Positions 21,146 to 29,962 of a stretch of 37,916 nucleotides of DNA are shown here, in pieces. The position numbers and the translations under genes are program-made. Positions within the stretch are counted from its first letter, which is position 1. The number at the start of each line of letters is the position of its first letter. The stretch spans positions 1 through 37,916 of IMG/VR virus record IMGVR_UViG_3300029955_000075. One strand, 5' to 3'. This DNA comes from a virus. Below the pieces are notes generated by a model. The model had not been told where the DNA came from and searched no databases. It worked only from the letters and a program-made list of their open reading frames with translations.

Positions 21146-22550
21146 CCATCTCGCCCTAGACCGCGCCACCGTCCGCACGAAGGATGAGGATGGCCGTCTG
21201 AAAGTGGCTGTGACGAATATCAGCAAGGCCAATATCTGCCCCTACATGGGCAAGGAAATCCCGGACTATCAAAAGCTCGGGCTTGAGCCGGATAAAATAT
21301 ACCAGCTATTCCGCGACCCGGAAGAACTGAAGAAGGCGGCTCCGTCGTTTAACGGCATACCTCTTTTGAGCGAGCACGTCCCGGTATCTGCCGACGATCA
21401 CAAGCCCGAGCTAGTGGTTGGCGCAACCGGAACTGACGCTGAGTTCAAAGCGCCGTATCTCCGCAACAGCCTAGTCGTATGGGCATCCGATGCAATCGAC
21501 GGCATCGAAAGCGGGGAACAGAAGGAACTGTCATCGGCATATCGGTATGAAGCCGACATGACGCCGGGCACCTATCAAGGTGCCGAGTATGACGGCGTTA
21601 TGCGCAATATTCGCGGCAATCATGTGGCCTTAGTGCCAGTGGGCCGCGCAGGAGCCGACGTTGTTGTCGGAGATTCACAACTGGAGACCATCTACATGCC
21701 CAAGCCTCTTTCCGCAAAGGCTCTACTGGCGAAAGGAGCCTTGCAGGCTGTCATTCGTCCGAAGTTGGCCCAAGACGCCAAGATCGACTTCACCCATCTG
21801 GTGCGCGGGATTACCGCCGCCAATTGGGCTTCCCGCAAGCCTGGTATCTTGAACGCCATCAAGCCGAAGCTGGCTTCTGACGCCAGCCTTGAGGACATCA
21901 CCAAGCTGCTGGACAGCCTGGACGGCGAAAATCCCGAGGAGCCGAAAGCCGGTGCCGAGGATGACGACGACATGAGCGACATCCCCGCCGTCGATGGTGA
22001 CGAGGAAGACGCCGCCAAGCCGATCAAAAAGCCCGAAGCCGAAGACGACGGCGAGCACAGCGAGGCCGACGAAGAGGCCATTTGGCGCAAGCTGCACGAA
22101 ATGATCGGCAAGATGCTGAAGGACGAACCCGCCGCCAAGCCTCCCGCGCAGGACGCCGAGGAAGACGACGAAGACGAAAAGAAGGAGAAGCCCGGCGTGA
22201 CCAAAGCCGCTATGGACGCCGCTCTCGCCAGCGTTGCCCGCAAGACCGCCCGCGACACCGAGGCCAATGTGATGGCCCGGATGCGAGCCATTCACGAAGC
22301 TGAGAAGGCCGTTGCGCCGCATGTCGGTGAGCTGGCCTATGCCATGGACAGCGCCGATGACGTGTACCGCTTCTGCCTCGAAAGCAAGGGCATCGATCTT
22401 GAAGGCGTCCCCCCCGCTGGCTTTAAGGCCATGGTTGGCATGCTGACCACTCAGGCCGCTGCCGCCCCTCGCCAGCTTGCCCAGGACGCTGCCGGGGCCA
22501 CTGGTGCCGCCAAGCGTTTCCCCAACGCCAAGCGCCCCATCGCTCTGTAA
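21132..22550 (+). CDS. DUF2213 prohead protease with scaffold-like tail
   Basis: The 472-residue protein has a DUF2213 N-terminal half (NICPYMGKEIPDY, PLLSEHVPVSADDH, KELSSAYRYEADMTPGTY, NHVALVPVGRAG). The family contains prohead maturation proteases with His and Ser catalytic residues. From about residue 260 it turns strongly acidic (EDDDDMSDIP, DEEDAAKP, EEDDEDEKKEK) and helical, like a scaffolding domain. The C-terminal ARQLAQDAAGATGAAKRFPN part may bind the capsid shell. The start at 21132 has GAGG upstream. Confidence 0.85.
   Translation: MTKPDHLALDRATVRTKDEDGRLKVAVTNISKANICPYMGKEIPDYQKLGLEPDKIYQLFRDPEELKKAAPSFNGIPLLSEHVPVSADDHKPELVVGATGTDAEFKAPYLRNSLVVWASDAIDGIESGEQKELSSAYRYEADMTPGTYQGAEYDGVMRNIRGNHVALVPVGRAGADVVVGDSQLETIYMPKPLSAKALLAKGALQAVIRPKLAQDAKIDFTHLVRGITAANWASRKPGILNAIKPKLASDASLEDITKLLDSLDGENPEEPKAGAEDDDDMSDIPAVDGDEEDAAKPIKKPEAEDDGEHSEADEEAIWRKLHEMIGKMLKDEPAAKPPAQDAEEDDEDEKKEKPGVTKAAMDAALASVARKTARDTEANVMARMRAIHEAEKAVAPHVGELAYAMDSADDVYRFCLESKGIDLEGVPPAGFKAMVGMLTTQAAAAPRQLAQDAAGATGAAKRFPNAKRPIAL
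21696..22550 (+). CDS. Possible internally started scaffold protein
   Basis: An in-frame ATG at 21696 (MPKPLSAKALLAKGALQAVI) is preceded by CTGGAGACC with GGAG 9 bases away, a good ribosome site. It lies exactly where the protease homology ends and would release the acidic helical domain alone (284 residues). Lambda C/Nu3 and similar phages make their scaffold in this way. Unproven. Confidence 0.35.
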   Translation: MPKPLSAKALLAKGALQAVIRPKLAQDAKIDFTHLVRGITAANWASRKPGILNAIKPKLASDASLEDITKLLDSLDGENPEEPKAGAEDDDDMSDIPAVDGDEEDAAKPIKKPEAEDDGEHSEADEEAIWRKLHEMIGKMLKDEPAAKPPAQDAEEDDEDEKKEKPGVTKAAMDAALASVARKTARDTEANVMARMRAIHEAEKAVAPHVGELAYAMDSADDVYRFCLESKGIDLEGVPPAGFKAMVGMLTTQAAAAPRQLAQDAAGATGAAKRFPNAKRPIAL

Positions 22551-22562
22551 GGAAAACTATCC

Positions 22563-23723
22563 ATGTCTCAGTTTCAGACCCAAGTCAACATCAACCCGGC
22601 CCCCGGCGTTGTTGGTGACTTTTGCTCGGCCAATCCCCGAGCCTCCGTCCTGGCCGGTCCTGGCGCTCTCGTCGCTGGTACCGCTGGCGTCTATATTGGC
22701 CGTTTCGCATGGGCTTATTCCAACGCTGGCGTGACCAATCCCCTGACTGGCGAAGTGGACGGATATTCGACTGTCGCCAACTATGGCGCAGGTACTCCCA
22801 CCGGCTTCGTTCACCGCGAACAGCAGGCGCTGATTACCGCCTTCCTGGCTTCCAACTCCTTGTTGGTCCCGACCGGCTATCCGGTTGTGCTGCATCAGGC
22901 TGGTGACTTCTGGGCTGTCAATAGCGGCACCACTTCCGCCTCGGTCAACCAGAAGGTCTATGTGAACAACTCCACTGGCTTGGTTTCGGCGGCTGCCACT
23001 GGTCAGACCATCACTGGCGCTAGTGTTACCGGCTCCATCGCCGTCAATTCCGGCTCTGCCAGCACCATCGCGGTCAACAGCGTTACCGGCTCCATCGCTG
23101 GCACCACTCTGACCGTTTCTGCCGTTGGCACCGGCGCGGTTTTCGTCGGCCAGACTTTGAGCGGCACTGGCGTTGCTACCGGGACCACCGTTACCGGCCT
23201 TCTGACCGGCACTGGCGGCAACGGAACGTATAGCGTGTCGATTTCGCAGACTGTGGTTTCTACCACCATTACCGGCTCCGGCGGCACTCTGACTGTTGGC
23301 GGCACTGTCACGGGCACCTTCGCCGTTGGTCAGACCTTGACCGGCACTGGCGTGACCGCTGGAACTGCCATTCTGAGTGCTATTTCCGGCACTGGTGGCG
23401 CTGGCACTTATGCCGTGTCGATTGCCCAGACCACTACCTCGACCGCTATCACCGCTTCCGGCGGCACTTTGACCGTGACCGTCGTTGCCTCTGGCGTTCT
23501 TGGCATTGATGACGTGATCTCTGGCTCCGGCGTGACCGCTGGCACCTATATCACCGCGTTCCTGACCGGCACTGGCGGCAACGGCACTTATCTGGTGTCT
23601 GCCTCCCAGACTGTTGCTAGCGAGACAATCACCGTCCAGTCCAGCACTGAGACTAAGTGGTATGTCATGAGCACCGCCGCCCCCGGCGAACTGATGAAGA
23701 TCAGTTCGTGGGCGCTGGGCTGA
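22563..23723 (+). CDS. Structural cement (gp24-like) protein with three added repeat modules
   Basis: The first ~150 residues ([47 protein letters not shown]) match the phage structural cement family, which strengthens the capsid shell next to the major capsid protein. From about residue 175 to 360 come three ~60-residue repeats rich in Gly, Thr, Ser and Val (units near 177-238, 240-298, 300-358), each with a GTGGxGTYxVS-SQT core. A short conserved tail ([20 protein letters not shown]) closes the cement domain, so the repeats are inserted. The protein should be displayed on the head surface. Confidence 0.85.
   Translation: MSQFQTQVNINPAPGVVGDFCSANPRASVLAGPGALVAGTAGVYIGRFAWAYSNAGVTNPLTGEVDGYSTVANYGAGTPTGFVHREQQALITAFLASNSLLVPTGYPVVLHQAGDFWAVNSGTTSASVNQKVYVNNSTGLVSAAATGQTITGASVTGSIAVNSGSASTIAVNSVTGSIAGTTLTVSAVGTGAVFVGQTLSGTGVATGTTVTGLLTGTGGNGTYSVSISQTVVSTTITGSGGTLTVGGTVTGTFAVGQTLTGTGVTAGTAILSAISGTGGAGTYAVSIAQTTTSTAITASGGTLTVTVVASGVLGIDDVISGSGVTAGTYITAFLTGTGGNGTYLVSASQTVASETITVQSSTETKWYVMSTAAPGELMKISSWALG
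23085..23643 (+). repeat. Three tandem ~180-bp repeat modules in the cement gene
   Basis: Three units of about 180 bases code for the GTGG(N/A)GTY repeats. Units 1 and 3 share the exact 20 bases CTGACCGGCACTGGCGGCAA at 23202 and 23563, so copy number could change by recombination. Related modules lie in the sheath gene (28542-28920) and the gpJ gene (36595-36807). Confidence 0.8.
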
Positions 23724-23757
23724 TCCCCACTCTCAACCGGCTGAATAAGCTACGAGC

Positions 23758-23781
23758 AGCCCGCCTTCGTGCGGGCTTTTT
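23758..23781 (+). terminator. Intrinsic terminator between cement and capsid genes
   Basis: AGCCCGC (23758-23764) pairs with GCGGGCT (23771-23777), loop CTTCGT, followed by TTTT. It may lower read-through or mark the 5' end of a processed capsid mRNA. Confidence 0.75.
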
Positions 23782-23807
23782 CTTGACCGCACGAAAGGTC
23801 TAGCCCA

Positions 23808-24869
23808 ATGGCTCCCCGTCGTAATCCTGAATTCAATTATCTCGCGGACAATTTCGGCATCGTTCTGCCGGAAGCCGTCGATTTCTATGACGCCGATCTC
23901 GCTATGGATGCCCAGCCGTCGCTGATCACCACTTCCAACGGCGGCATCCCCTCTTTCCTGGTCAACTATTTCGACCCCAAGATCGTCGAAATTCTGACCG
24001 CCCCCCTGAAGGCTACCGAAATTCTGCCGGAAGCCAAAAAGGGCACCTGGGTTGACGCTACCGCCATGTTCGAGACGGCGGAATATACTGGTGAAGCCAC
24101 CAGCTATGGCGACTATCAGGAAACCGGCTCTGCTGGCCTGAATACCACTTTCCCGCAGCGTCAGAACTATCTGGCCCAGACCATGACCCAGTGGGGCGAG
24201 CTGGAATTGGAACGCGCTGGCCGTGGTCGCATTGACCTCGCCAGCCGCAAGCAGATTGCCAGCGCCAAGATTTTGGAGAAGTTCCTGAACAACTCCTATT
24301 TCTATGGCATCGCCGGTCTCCAGAACTACGGCATCCTGAACGATCCGAGCCTTCCCGCTCCGATCACTCCCGGCCCAAAGGCTTGGAACGGCGGCAATCC
24401 GGGCGGTTGGATCGTCAACAATGCCCAGGTGGCGACCGCCAACGAGGTCTTTGCTGACATTCAGAACCTCGTGACCAGCGTCATCACCCAGAGCGTCGGC
24501 GTCGTCACCGCCGAATCGCCTTTCCGTCTGGTCCTGGCCCCGCAGTCCTCGGGCGCTCTGAACAGCGTCACTCAGTTCAACGTGTCTGTGATGGACATGA
24601 TCAAGAAGAACTATCCGAAGCTGGAAGTCGTTGTGGCTCCCCAGTACGGTAGCGCTTCGAACGGTGGCCTGCTGCCCAGCGGTAACGTCGCCCAGATCAT
24701 TGCCACCGAAGTTGATGGCAACCCGACCGGCGTCTGCGCCTTCTCCGAGAAGCTCCGCGCCCATCGCGTTGTTCCCGGCACGTCGCACTTCAGGCAGAAG
24801 AAGACTTGCGGCACCTTTGGCGCTATTATCTGGTATCCCATCGCCTTCGCGTCGATGGTTGGCGTCTAA
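23808..24869 (+). CDS. Major capsid protein, DUF2184 family
   Basis: The 353-residue protein matches the DUF2184 (HK97-fold) capsid group: LPEAKKGTWVDATAMFETAEYTGE (region), GELELERAGRGRIDLASRKQIA, FLNNSYFYGIAGLQNYGILN and VVPGTSHFRQKKTCGTFGAI. It would build the icosahedral shell. The coding strand is GC-rich with uniform codon choice, as expected for a highly expressed gene. It lies between cement and the head-tail connector genes. Confidence 0.93.
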   Translation: MAPRRNPEFNYLADNFGIVLPEAVDFYDADLAMDAQPSLITTSNGGIPSFLVNYFDPKIVEILTAPLKATEILPEAKKGTWVDATAMFETAEYTGEATSYGDYQETGSAGLNTTFPQRQNYLAQTMTQWGELELERAGRGRIDLASRKQIASAKILEKFLNNSYFYGIAGLQNYGILNDPSLPAPITPGPKAWNGGNPGGWIVNNAQVATANEVFADIQNLVTSVITQSVGVVTAESPFRLVLAPQSSGALNSVTQFNVSVMDMIKKNYPKLEVVVAPQYGSASNGGLLPSGNVAQIIATEVDGNPTGVCAFSEKLRAHRVVPGTSHFRQKKTCGTFGAIIWYPIAFASMVGV

Positions 24870-24925
24870 GCCACAGTCGGGGCCATCTCCTCGGGGGTGG
24901 CCCCACTCTTTCGGAGGATTGCGGA

Positions 24926-25426
24926 ATGACCCGCCCCTATACTCGGAGAAATCAGAACGTGACAACCAACGTCGAAACCGTCGCCCCCGCCACCACTGGC
25001 GAAACCGTGACCATCGGGTGCAAGCTGCCCAACGGCCTGCATTTGGACTTGCACACTCCGACCGGCGCTAAACAGCGAATGGCCGATGGCAGCGAGTTCC
25101 CGATCTATGGCATCGAGCGCGTGACCGTGCGCGGCGGCTACTCAGGCGCTCAGCCGGGCGTCTTTTCCCTTCCCCCCGGCACCGCTGGCCTCACCCCTAA
25201 CGTCCCGAAAGACTTCTGGGAAAAGTGGGTCAAGGCTAATGCCAGCCTGCCCGTGGTCAAGAATGGCCTCGTCTTCGCCGCCAAGGATAATTCCTCGGCT
25301 CGGTCCATCGTCGCCGAGCGTGCGACCGTGCGGACTGGCTTGGAAGGTCTTGACAAAGACACCCCGGCCCCCGGCATGAAGGAAGTGAAACGCGCTGCTT
25401 CGGGTTTCCCTGAAGACGAGGAGTAA
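24926..25426 (+). CDS. Hypothetical head-region protein
   Basis: The 166-residue protein lies between the capsid and DUF4054 genes, a position where this phage group always has a small protein of this kind. The start at 24926 has GGAGG upstream; a longer in-frame start at 24806 would lie inside the capsid gene. GCKLPNGLHLDLHTPTG and FWEKWVKANASLPVVKNGLV are recognisable regions. Role unknown, perhaps head completion. Confidence 0.65.
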   Translation: MTRPYTRRNQNVTTNVETVAPATTGETVTIGCKLPNGLHLDLHTPTGAKQRMADGSEFPIYGIERVTVRGGYSGAQPGVFSLPPGTAGLTPNVPKDFWEKWVKANASLPVVKNGLVFAAKDNSSARSIVAERATVRTGLEGLDKDTPAPGMKEVKRAASGFPEDEE

Positions 25427-25431
25427 AAGTC

Positions 25432-25872
25432 ATGGGTGTCGTCGCATTCGATTATACCGCGTGGTCCGCACGGTATCCCGAGCTTGCCGCGTTTGTAGCG
25501 GAGCCGATGGCCCAAGCCTACTTCAATGAGGCACAGCTTTATTGCGACAACACCCCATGCAGCCCGATCCACGATGACAGTGTTGGGGGTCAGCGTTCGG
25601 TGATCCTCAACATGGCCACGGCTCACATTGCCGCGATCAATGCCCCGCTGAATAATCAGCCATCATCGCCGCTGGTGGGCCGCATTTCGAACGCCACAGA
25701 GGGCAGCGTGAGCGTACAGACGGAAAACCTCTATCCGCCTGGAACGGTTCAATTCTGGCAACAGACCAAGTACGGCGCGGCGTTTTGGGCGGCGACCACG
25801 CAGTTTAGGACGTTCCGATACGTCGCTCCGGTGCGATATCCGGGGCTTGGAAATGGAGTCCACCGATGGTAG
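25432..25872 (+). CDS. Head-tail connector, DUF4054 family
   Basis: The 146-residue protein has the DUF4054 pattern: FRA-like start FDYTAWSARYPELAAF, AQAYFNEAQLYCDNT, a helix with NMATAHIAAINAP, SVSVQTENLYPPGTVQFWQQTKYG. These proteins form a ring below the portal. It overlaps the next gene by 7 bases. Confidence 0.88.
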   Translation: MGVVAFDYTAWSARYPELAAFVAEPMAQAYFNEAQLYCDNTPCSPIHDDSVGGQRSVILNMATAHIAAINAPLNNQPSSPLVGRISNATEGSVSVQTENLYPPGTVQFWQQTKYGAAFWAATTQFRTFRYVAPVRYPGLGNGVHRW

Positions 25873-26423
25873 CCAAGACATTTACCGGCGGCGATAAGCT
25901 CCAAGATCGGCTGAACAAGCTGGCGAAGAAGCTGGGGCAATCGGCTTCGGTTGAGGTCGGATGGGCGGAAGGCGCGACGTATCCGGCGACTGGGGGCGGC
26001 GATCCTGTTTCTGTCGCATCCGTCGCCGACATTCAAGAGTTTGGCGCACCCAGGGCCAGCATCCCGCCGCGTCCGTTCTTCCGGCCTATGATTGCCAAGG
26101 AAAGCTCGACGTGGGGCGCAAAGCTTAATGCCGCGCTTGGATTGAATAACTGCGATGCCCACAAGGCTCTGAAGCTGGTGGGAGATGACATTGCGGGCGC
26201 ATTGGTTCAGTCGATTGCCGATGTGAACAGCCCGGCTTTGTCGCCGGTCACTTTGATGCTGCGAAAGATGCGGCAGCTTGATCCTGATTTGGTCGTGACT
26301 GGGAAAACCGTTGGCGAAGCTGCTGCAAAAGTCGCGGCAGGCCAGAGCACAAGCGGCGTATCCACCAAGCCACTGGTCGATAGCCGGACGATGATGAACA
26401 ACATCTCAGTCATGGTGAAATGA
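25866..26423 (+). CDS. Virion morphogenesis/neck protein (HK97 gp10-like)
   Basis: The 185-residue protein contains VEVGWAEGATYPATGG, VADIQEFGAPRASIPPRPFF and a following helix. The IPPRPFFRP motif is common to tail-completion or neck proteins of the gp10 type, which join head and tail. The C-terminal part ends with a TMMNNISVMVK strand as usual. Confidence 0.8.
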   Translation: MVAKTFTGGDKLQDRLNKLAKKLGQSASVEVGWAEGATYPATGGGDPVSVASVADIQEFGAPRASIPPRPFFRPMIAKESSTWGAKLNAALGLNNCDAHKALKLVGDDIAGALVQSIADVNSPALSPVTLMLRKMRQLDPDLVVTGKTVGEAAAKVAAGQSTSGVSTKPLVDSRTMMNNISVMVK

Positions 26424-26424
26424 A

Positions 26425-26733
26425 ATGTTTGACACGTCCGGCCATGTAGAGCGCAGAGACGCCATCCGCCTTGCCGTCATAACCGGCGACCAATCATGGC
26501 GCGAGACGGTCAATGCCCGCTTTGCTGCCTACATGCTCTTTCGCGCCAAATATGCGAGGGATACGGCGGACTTTCACGAAAGCCATATCGACGACGCGCC
26601 GAATCCAGCCCCTTTGCGCGACTTGATTGCTGCATTGCGGGAACAGGCCAATGCGATGGATGAAGCCGCGATGAGGGAAGCCGTTGCCGATCCTGTCGGC
26701 TCCGAGGTCATGTTGCGCATAGCGGGGTGGTGA
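26425..26733 (+). CDS. Hypothetical neck-region protein
   Basis: A 102-residue, mostly helical protein (MFDTSGHVERRDAIRLAVIT...). It begins one base after the previous stop and ends just before the next gene. Ala-rich helices (LIAALREQANAMDEAAMREA). No family is recognised. Confidence 0.55.
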   Translation: MFDTSGHVERRDAIRLAVITGDQSWRETVNARFAAYMLFRAKYARDTADFHESHIDDAPNPAPLRDLIAALREQANAMDEAAMREAVADPVGSEVMLRIAGW

Positions 26734-26734
26734 A

Positions 26735-27118
26735 ATGAACCTTCACTCGATTGTATCGGGCGCGGTATCGGCGGTTAACCCATTCATCACCGTGACCATT
26801 CAAGCCTCGGCTGGCTATACCACGAATGCAGACGGTTCGCGGTCGCCAGCTTATGCGGCACCGGTCAGCATCCAAGCTCAAATGCAAAGCCTACAATATA
26901 ACGATCTAGTTCAAATCGACGGCCTAAACATCCAGGGCGAGCGCAGGGCGCTTTATCTCAATGGCAATTGGGAGGCGACTTCCCGGCCCGATGGCAAGGG
27001 CGGCGACCTGATCACGTTCCCCGATGGATCCGTTTGGCTGGTGGCGCTTGTGCTCGAAAATTGGGCATTCCAGGATGGCTGGGTCAAAGTGTGCGTAACT
27101 AGGCAGAATGGATCATAG
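26735..27118 (+). CDS. Conserved head-tail region protein
   Basis: The 127-residue beta-rich protein starts MNLHSIVSGAVSAVNPFITV, with NIQGERRALYLNGNW and DLITFPDGSVWLVALVLE. I recall the same protein in many phages with this gene order, before the tail terminator. It probably takes part in the head-tail joint; the exact role is unknown. Confidence 0.7.
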   Translation: MNLHSIVSGAVSAVNPFITVTIQASAGYTTNADGSRSPAYAAPVSIQAQMQSLQYNDLVQIDGLNIQGERRALYLNGNWEATSRPDGKGGDLITFPDGSVWLVALVLENWAFQDGWVKVCVTRQNGS

Positions 27119-27126
27119 GGGAAATT

Positions 27127-27402
27127 ATGAAATTCAGAGACATCACAAATGGCGAAGTAACTCTATCGTCCCCCGATGGCCTTTATCTGTTCGAGAATAA
27201 CCCCATTGAGGGGTTGAACAAGAAGTGCATCATATCCGTGGGGCCAATGGATAAAACGCCCGGTGAAATCGTCGGTGCATTCACTGGATACGAGATTGAA
27301 TCCGTATCGACAATATGTGGCGGGTATCGAGAAACTCAATCTGAACGCAAAATTAGGTTGTCTCGCAATTTTGTGAAGATTGTTATTAAGCTCAAATCAT
27401 GA
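27127..27402 (+). CDS. Small protein inserted before the tail terminator
   Basis: A 91-residue protein (MKFRDITNGEVTLSSPDGLY...) with lower GC and more Lys/Ile/Asn than its neighbours, so it may be a recent arrival. GGGG precedes the ATG and the stop overlaps the next start (ATGA). Function unknown. Confidence 0.55.
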   Translation: MKFRDITNGEVTLSSPDGLYLFENNPIEGLNKKCIISVGPMDKTPGEIVGAFTGYEIESVSTICGGYRETQSERKIRLSRNFVKIVIKLKS

Positions 27403-27956
27403 CCCAACCCGTCCTTAGCCTAACCGAGAAACAGACGTTTACGGCGCTGCGGTCCTTCCTCCTCGCCATTCTGCCCGGCGGCATTGAAGTGGTGCGCGGC
27501 TTGGATAATCGCGTCGCAGAGCCTGAAGGCGTTGACTTTGTCACCATGACACCGATCATGCGCGAGCGGCTTGAGTTGAACGTCACAACCTATATCGATG
27601 GCGCTTTCCTAACGCCTCCGGTCGCTGGCAATCGGATTGATTTGCAGCCGACGAAGGTAACAATCCAGCTTGATGTGCATGGCCCGGCAAGTTCTGACAA
27701 TGTGCAGATTATCTCAACGCTGTTCCGATCTGGCTACGCTTCTGAATACTTCGCTGGGCTGGCGGTTGATGTATGGCCTCTCTATGCCAGTGAGCCGCGC
27801 CAAATGCCGTTCCACAATGGCGAGCAACAGGTGGAGGAACGATGGTCAATCGACGCCGTTCTTCAGGCCAACGCGACCGTGACCACGCCTCAAGACTTTG
27901 CTGATCAGCTTGTCGCTAACATCAAGGAAGTCGGGGCAGAATACCCCATCAATTAG
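27399..27956 (+). CDS. Phage neck terminator, gp12-like
   Basis: The 185-residue protein carries LTEKQTFTALRSFLLAILPG, EVVRGLDNRVAEPEGVDFV and MTPIMRERLELNVTTY, the usual start of gp12-like tail terminators. It caps the tail tube at the neck. The C-terminal half has a mixed strand-helix pattern and ends VANIKEVGAEYPIN. Confidence 0.85.
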   Translation: MTQPVLSLTEKQTFTALRSFLLAILPGGIEVVRGLDNRVAEPEGVDFVTMTPIMRERLELNVTTYIDGAFLTPPVAGNRIDLQPTKVTIQLDVHGPASSDNVQIISTLFRSGYASEYFAGLAVDVWPLYASEPRQMPFHNGEQQVEERWSIDAVLQANATVTTPQDFADQLVANIKEVGAEYPIN

Positions 27957-27989
27957 CCGGGACAATTTCCGGTAAGTTGCCAAACATCC

Positions 27990-28018
27990 GCCGCCCGGCT
28001 CCAGCTCGGCGGCTTTTT
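27990..28018 (+). terminator. Intrinsic terminator before the sheath gene
   Basis: GCCGCC (27990-27995) pairs with GGCGGC (28008-28013), followed by TTTTT. It sits between the terminator-protein and sheath genes and may set relative amounts of head and tail mRNA. Confidence 0.65.
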
Positions 28019-28043
28019 CTTTGCCTAACTGGAGCCTGTCGCA

Positions 28044-29960
28044 ATGACAATCCCCGCGTCAAACCTTGTTAACATCGTCCCGAGCGTCCTGTCTGCTGGC
28101 GGCTCTGGGCTGAATTTGAACGGCGTCTTTCTGACCACGAATACCCGCGTCCCCGTTGGCTCGGTTCTGTCGTTTACTTCTTCCGCCGCCGTCGCCTCCT
28201 ATTTCGGCGCGTCCTCGGTTGAGGCTGCCAACGCCGCTATCTATTTTGCGGGTTTCTCGAACTGCACGACCTACCCCACTGCCATGCTGTTTGCGCAGTA
28301 TGCCACTGTCTCGGTTCCGGCCTATCTGCGCGGTGGGAATGCTTCTGGCCTGACCCTGGCCCAGCTTCAGGCCATTTCTGGCGTCCTGAGTGTCACGGTC
28401 AATGGCGTGACGGCGACGAGCGGCACCATCAACCTGTCGGGGGCTACCAGCTTCAGCAATGCCGCCGCCCTGATCACCTCCGGGTTCGCCTATTTTGACG
28501 GCGTTGTCACTGGCTCGATTGCTCCCGAGACCTTCAGCGTTACCGGATCGATCACCGGCAACGTGCTGACCGTTTCGAATGTGTCCAGCGGCACCATTTA
28601 CGCCGGTTCGACCATTAGCGGTTCGAGCGTTATTGGCGGGACATCCATCATCAATCAGATTACCGGAACGGCTGGTGGCATCGGTACTTATACCGTGTCT
28701 GCCGTTCAGTCGGTGTCTTCGGAAACGATCAGTGGTGCCTATGGCGAGTTGACAGTCACCGCCGTCACATCCGGCGCTTTGGCCGTTGGTCAGGTTATCT
28801 CTGGAACTGGCGTTACCGTTGGCACGACCATTACCGCCGATATCAGCGGGACGGGCGGCGACGGCACCTACGTTGTATCTGTGAGCCAGACGGTTATCTC
28901 TGAGACTATTTCCGGGGGGCCTCTGACTTGCACATTCGATAGCGTGTCGGGCGCGTTCATTCTGACCGGCGGCACTCCCGGAACTGGCACCATCGGATAC
29001 GCCAGCGGCAGCCTATCGGCCTCGCTGTTCCTTACTTCCGTCACTGGTGCCGTGACATCGCAGGCCGCTCCCATTTCGGTCCCCGCCACATTCATGAATG
29101 CCCTGCGCATCGTCACCACTAATTGGGCATCGTTCACCACGATCTTCAATCCAGATGCTTATGGCAATGCGAACAAGCTGGCCTTCTCGGCTTGGACCAA
29201 CTCGACCAACAACGCCGTCGCCTATATCGCCTGGGATACTGATATCACGCCCACGCAAAGCACGGCTGCCACGTCCTCGCTGGGCTATCTGATCGGGCAG
29301 GCTCAATATTCCGGCACCATCTTGGTGTACGATCCCAGCGACAGCTACCTGAACGCCTTCGTTGCCGGGACTATCGCCAGCATCAATTATAATGCCAACA
29401 ATGGCCGCATCACTCTGGCTTACAAGTCGCAGTCTGGGCAGGCGATCACCGTCACCACCGCGACCGTTGCCAGCAACTTGATTGCCAACGGCTACAACTT
29501 CTATGGCGCGTATGCCACCGCTAATCAGCAGTTCAACTTCTTCCAGAACGGCTCGATCAGCGGAAAGTATCTGTGGGCCGATAGCTTCATTAACCAGATT
29601 TGGCTGAACAACGCCCTTCAGTTGGCTTTGCTGAACTTCCTGGCGAACATCAATTCCGTCCCGTACAACGCGGCTGGTGATGCTTCGATCTATGCCGTCT
29701 GCCAGGGCACCATCCAGCAGGCTCTTTCGAATGGCGTGTTCTCGCCCGGCGTCAATCTCTCCGCCGGTCAGATTGTGGAAGTCAACACCGCTGCCGGGGC
29801 CAACATCGCAGGCGTTCTCAGCACTCGCGGCTGGTATCTCCAGGTGCTTCAGGCCACTCCGCAGGTTCGCGCTGCCCGCACGTCTCCGCCGATCAACCTC
29901 TGGTACACCGATGGCGGATCGATCCAGCAAATCACCCTCGCTTCCATTGAGGTGCAGTAA
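28044..29960 (+). CDS. Tail sheath protein, DUF3383 family, with inserted repeats
   Basis: The 638-residue protein begins MTIPASNLVNIVPSVLSAGG and LNLNGVFLTTNTRVPVGSVL, the DUF3383 sheath start, and has RIVTTNWASFTTIFNP, IAYIAW-type strands and a C-terminal WYLQVLQATPQVRAARTSPP. It is much longer than the usual ~450-500 residues because two ~60-residue GTGGxGTYxVS repeats (about residues 167-231 and 234-292) are inserted. The insert lies in an apparently surface-exposed domain. Contraction of this sheath drives the tube into the cell. Confidence 0.88.
   Translation: MTIPASNLVNIVPSVLSAGGSGLNLNGVFLTTNTRVPVGSVLSFTSSAAVASYFGASSVEAANAAIYFAGFSNCTTYPTAMLFAQYATVSVPAYLRGGNASGLTLAQLQAISGVLSVTVNGVTATSGTINLSGATSFSNAAALITSGFAYFDGVVTGSIAPETFSVTGSITGNVLTVSNVSSGTIYAGSTISGSSVIGGTSIINQITGTAGGIGTYTVSAVQSVSSETISGAYGELTVTAVTSGALAVGQVISGTGVTVGTTITADISGTGGDGTYVVSVSQTVISETISGGPLTCTFDSVSGAFILTGGTPGTGTIGYASGSLSASLFLTSVTGAVTSQAAPISVPATFMNALRIVTTNWASFTTIFNPDAYGNANKLAFSAWTNSTNNAVAYIAWDTDITPTQSTAATSSLGYLIGQAQYSGTILVYDPSDSYLNAFVAGTIASINYNANNGRITLAYKSQSGQAITVTTATVASNLIANGYNFYGAYATANQQFNFFQNGSISGKYLWADSFINQIWLNNALQLALLNFLANINSVPYNAAGDASIYAVCQGTIQQALSNGVFSPGVNLSAGQIVEVNTAAGANIAGVLSTRGWYLQVLQATPQVRAARTSPPINLWYTDGGSIQQITLASIEVQ
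28542..28920 (+). repeat. Two repeat modules in the sheath gene
   Basis: Two copies of the Gly/Thr/Ser module shared with the cement and gpJ genes. The second copy (ISGTGGDGTYVVSVSQTVIS) is very close to cement units; the first has drifted (ITGTAGGIGTYTVSAVQSVS). Confidence 0.8.
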
Positions 29961-29962
29961 TC

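Noticed and set aside
23733-24965. 410-codon antisense frame over the major capsid gene
   Set aside because: It mirrors the strong codon bias of the capsid gene and has no start signal or family resemblance.
29013-29930. 305-codon antisense frame over the sheath gene
   Set aside because: Same cause: a shadow of a GC-biased gene with no ribosome site.
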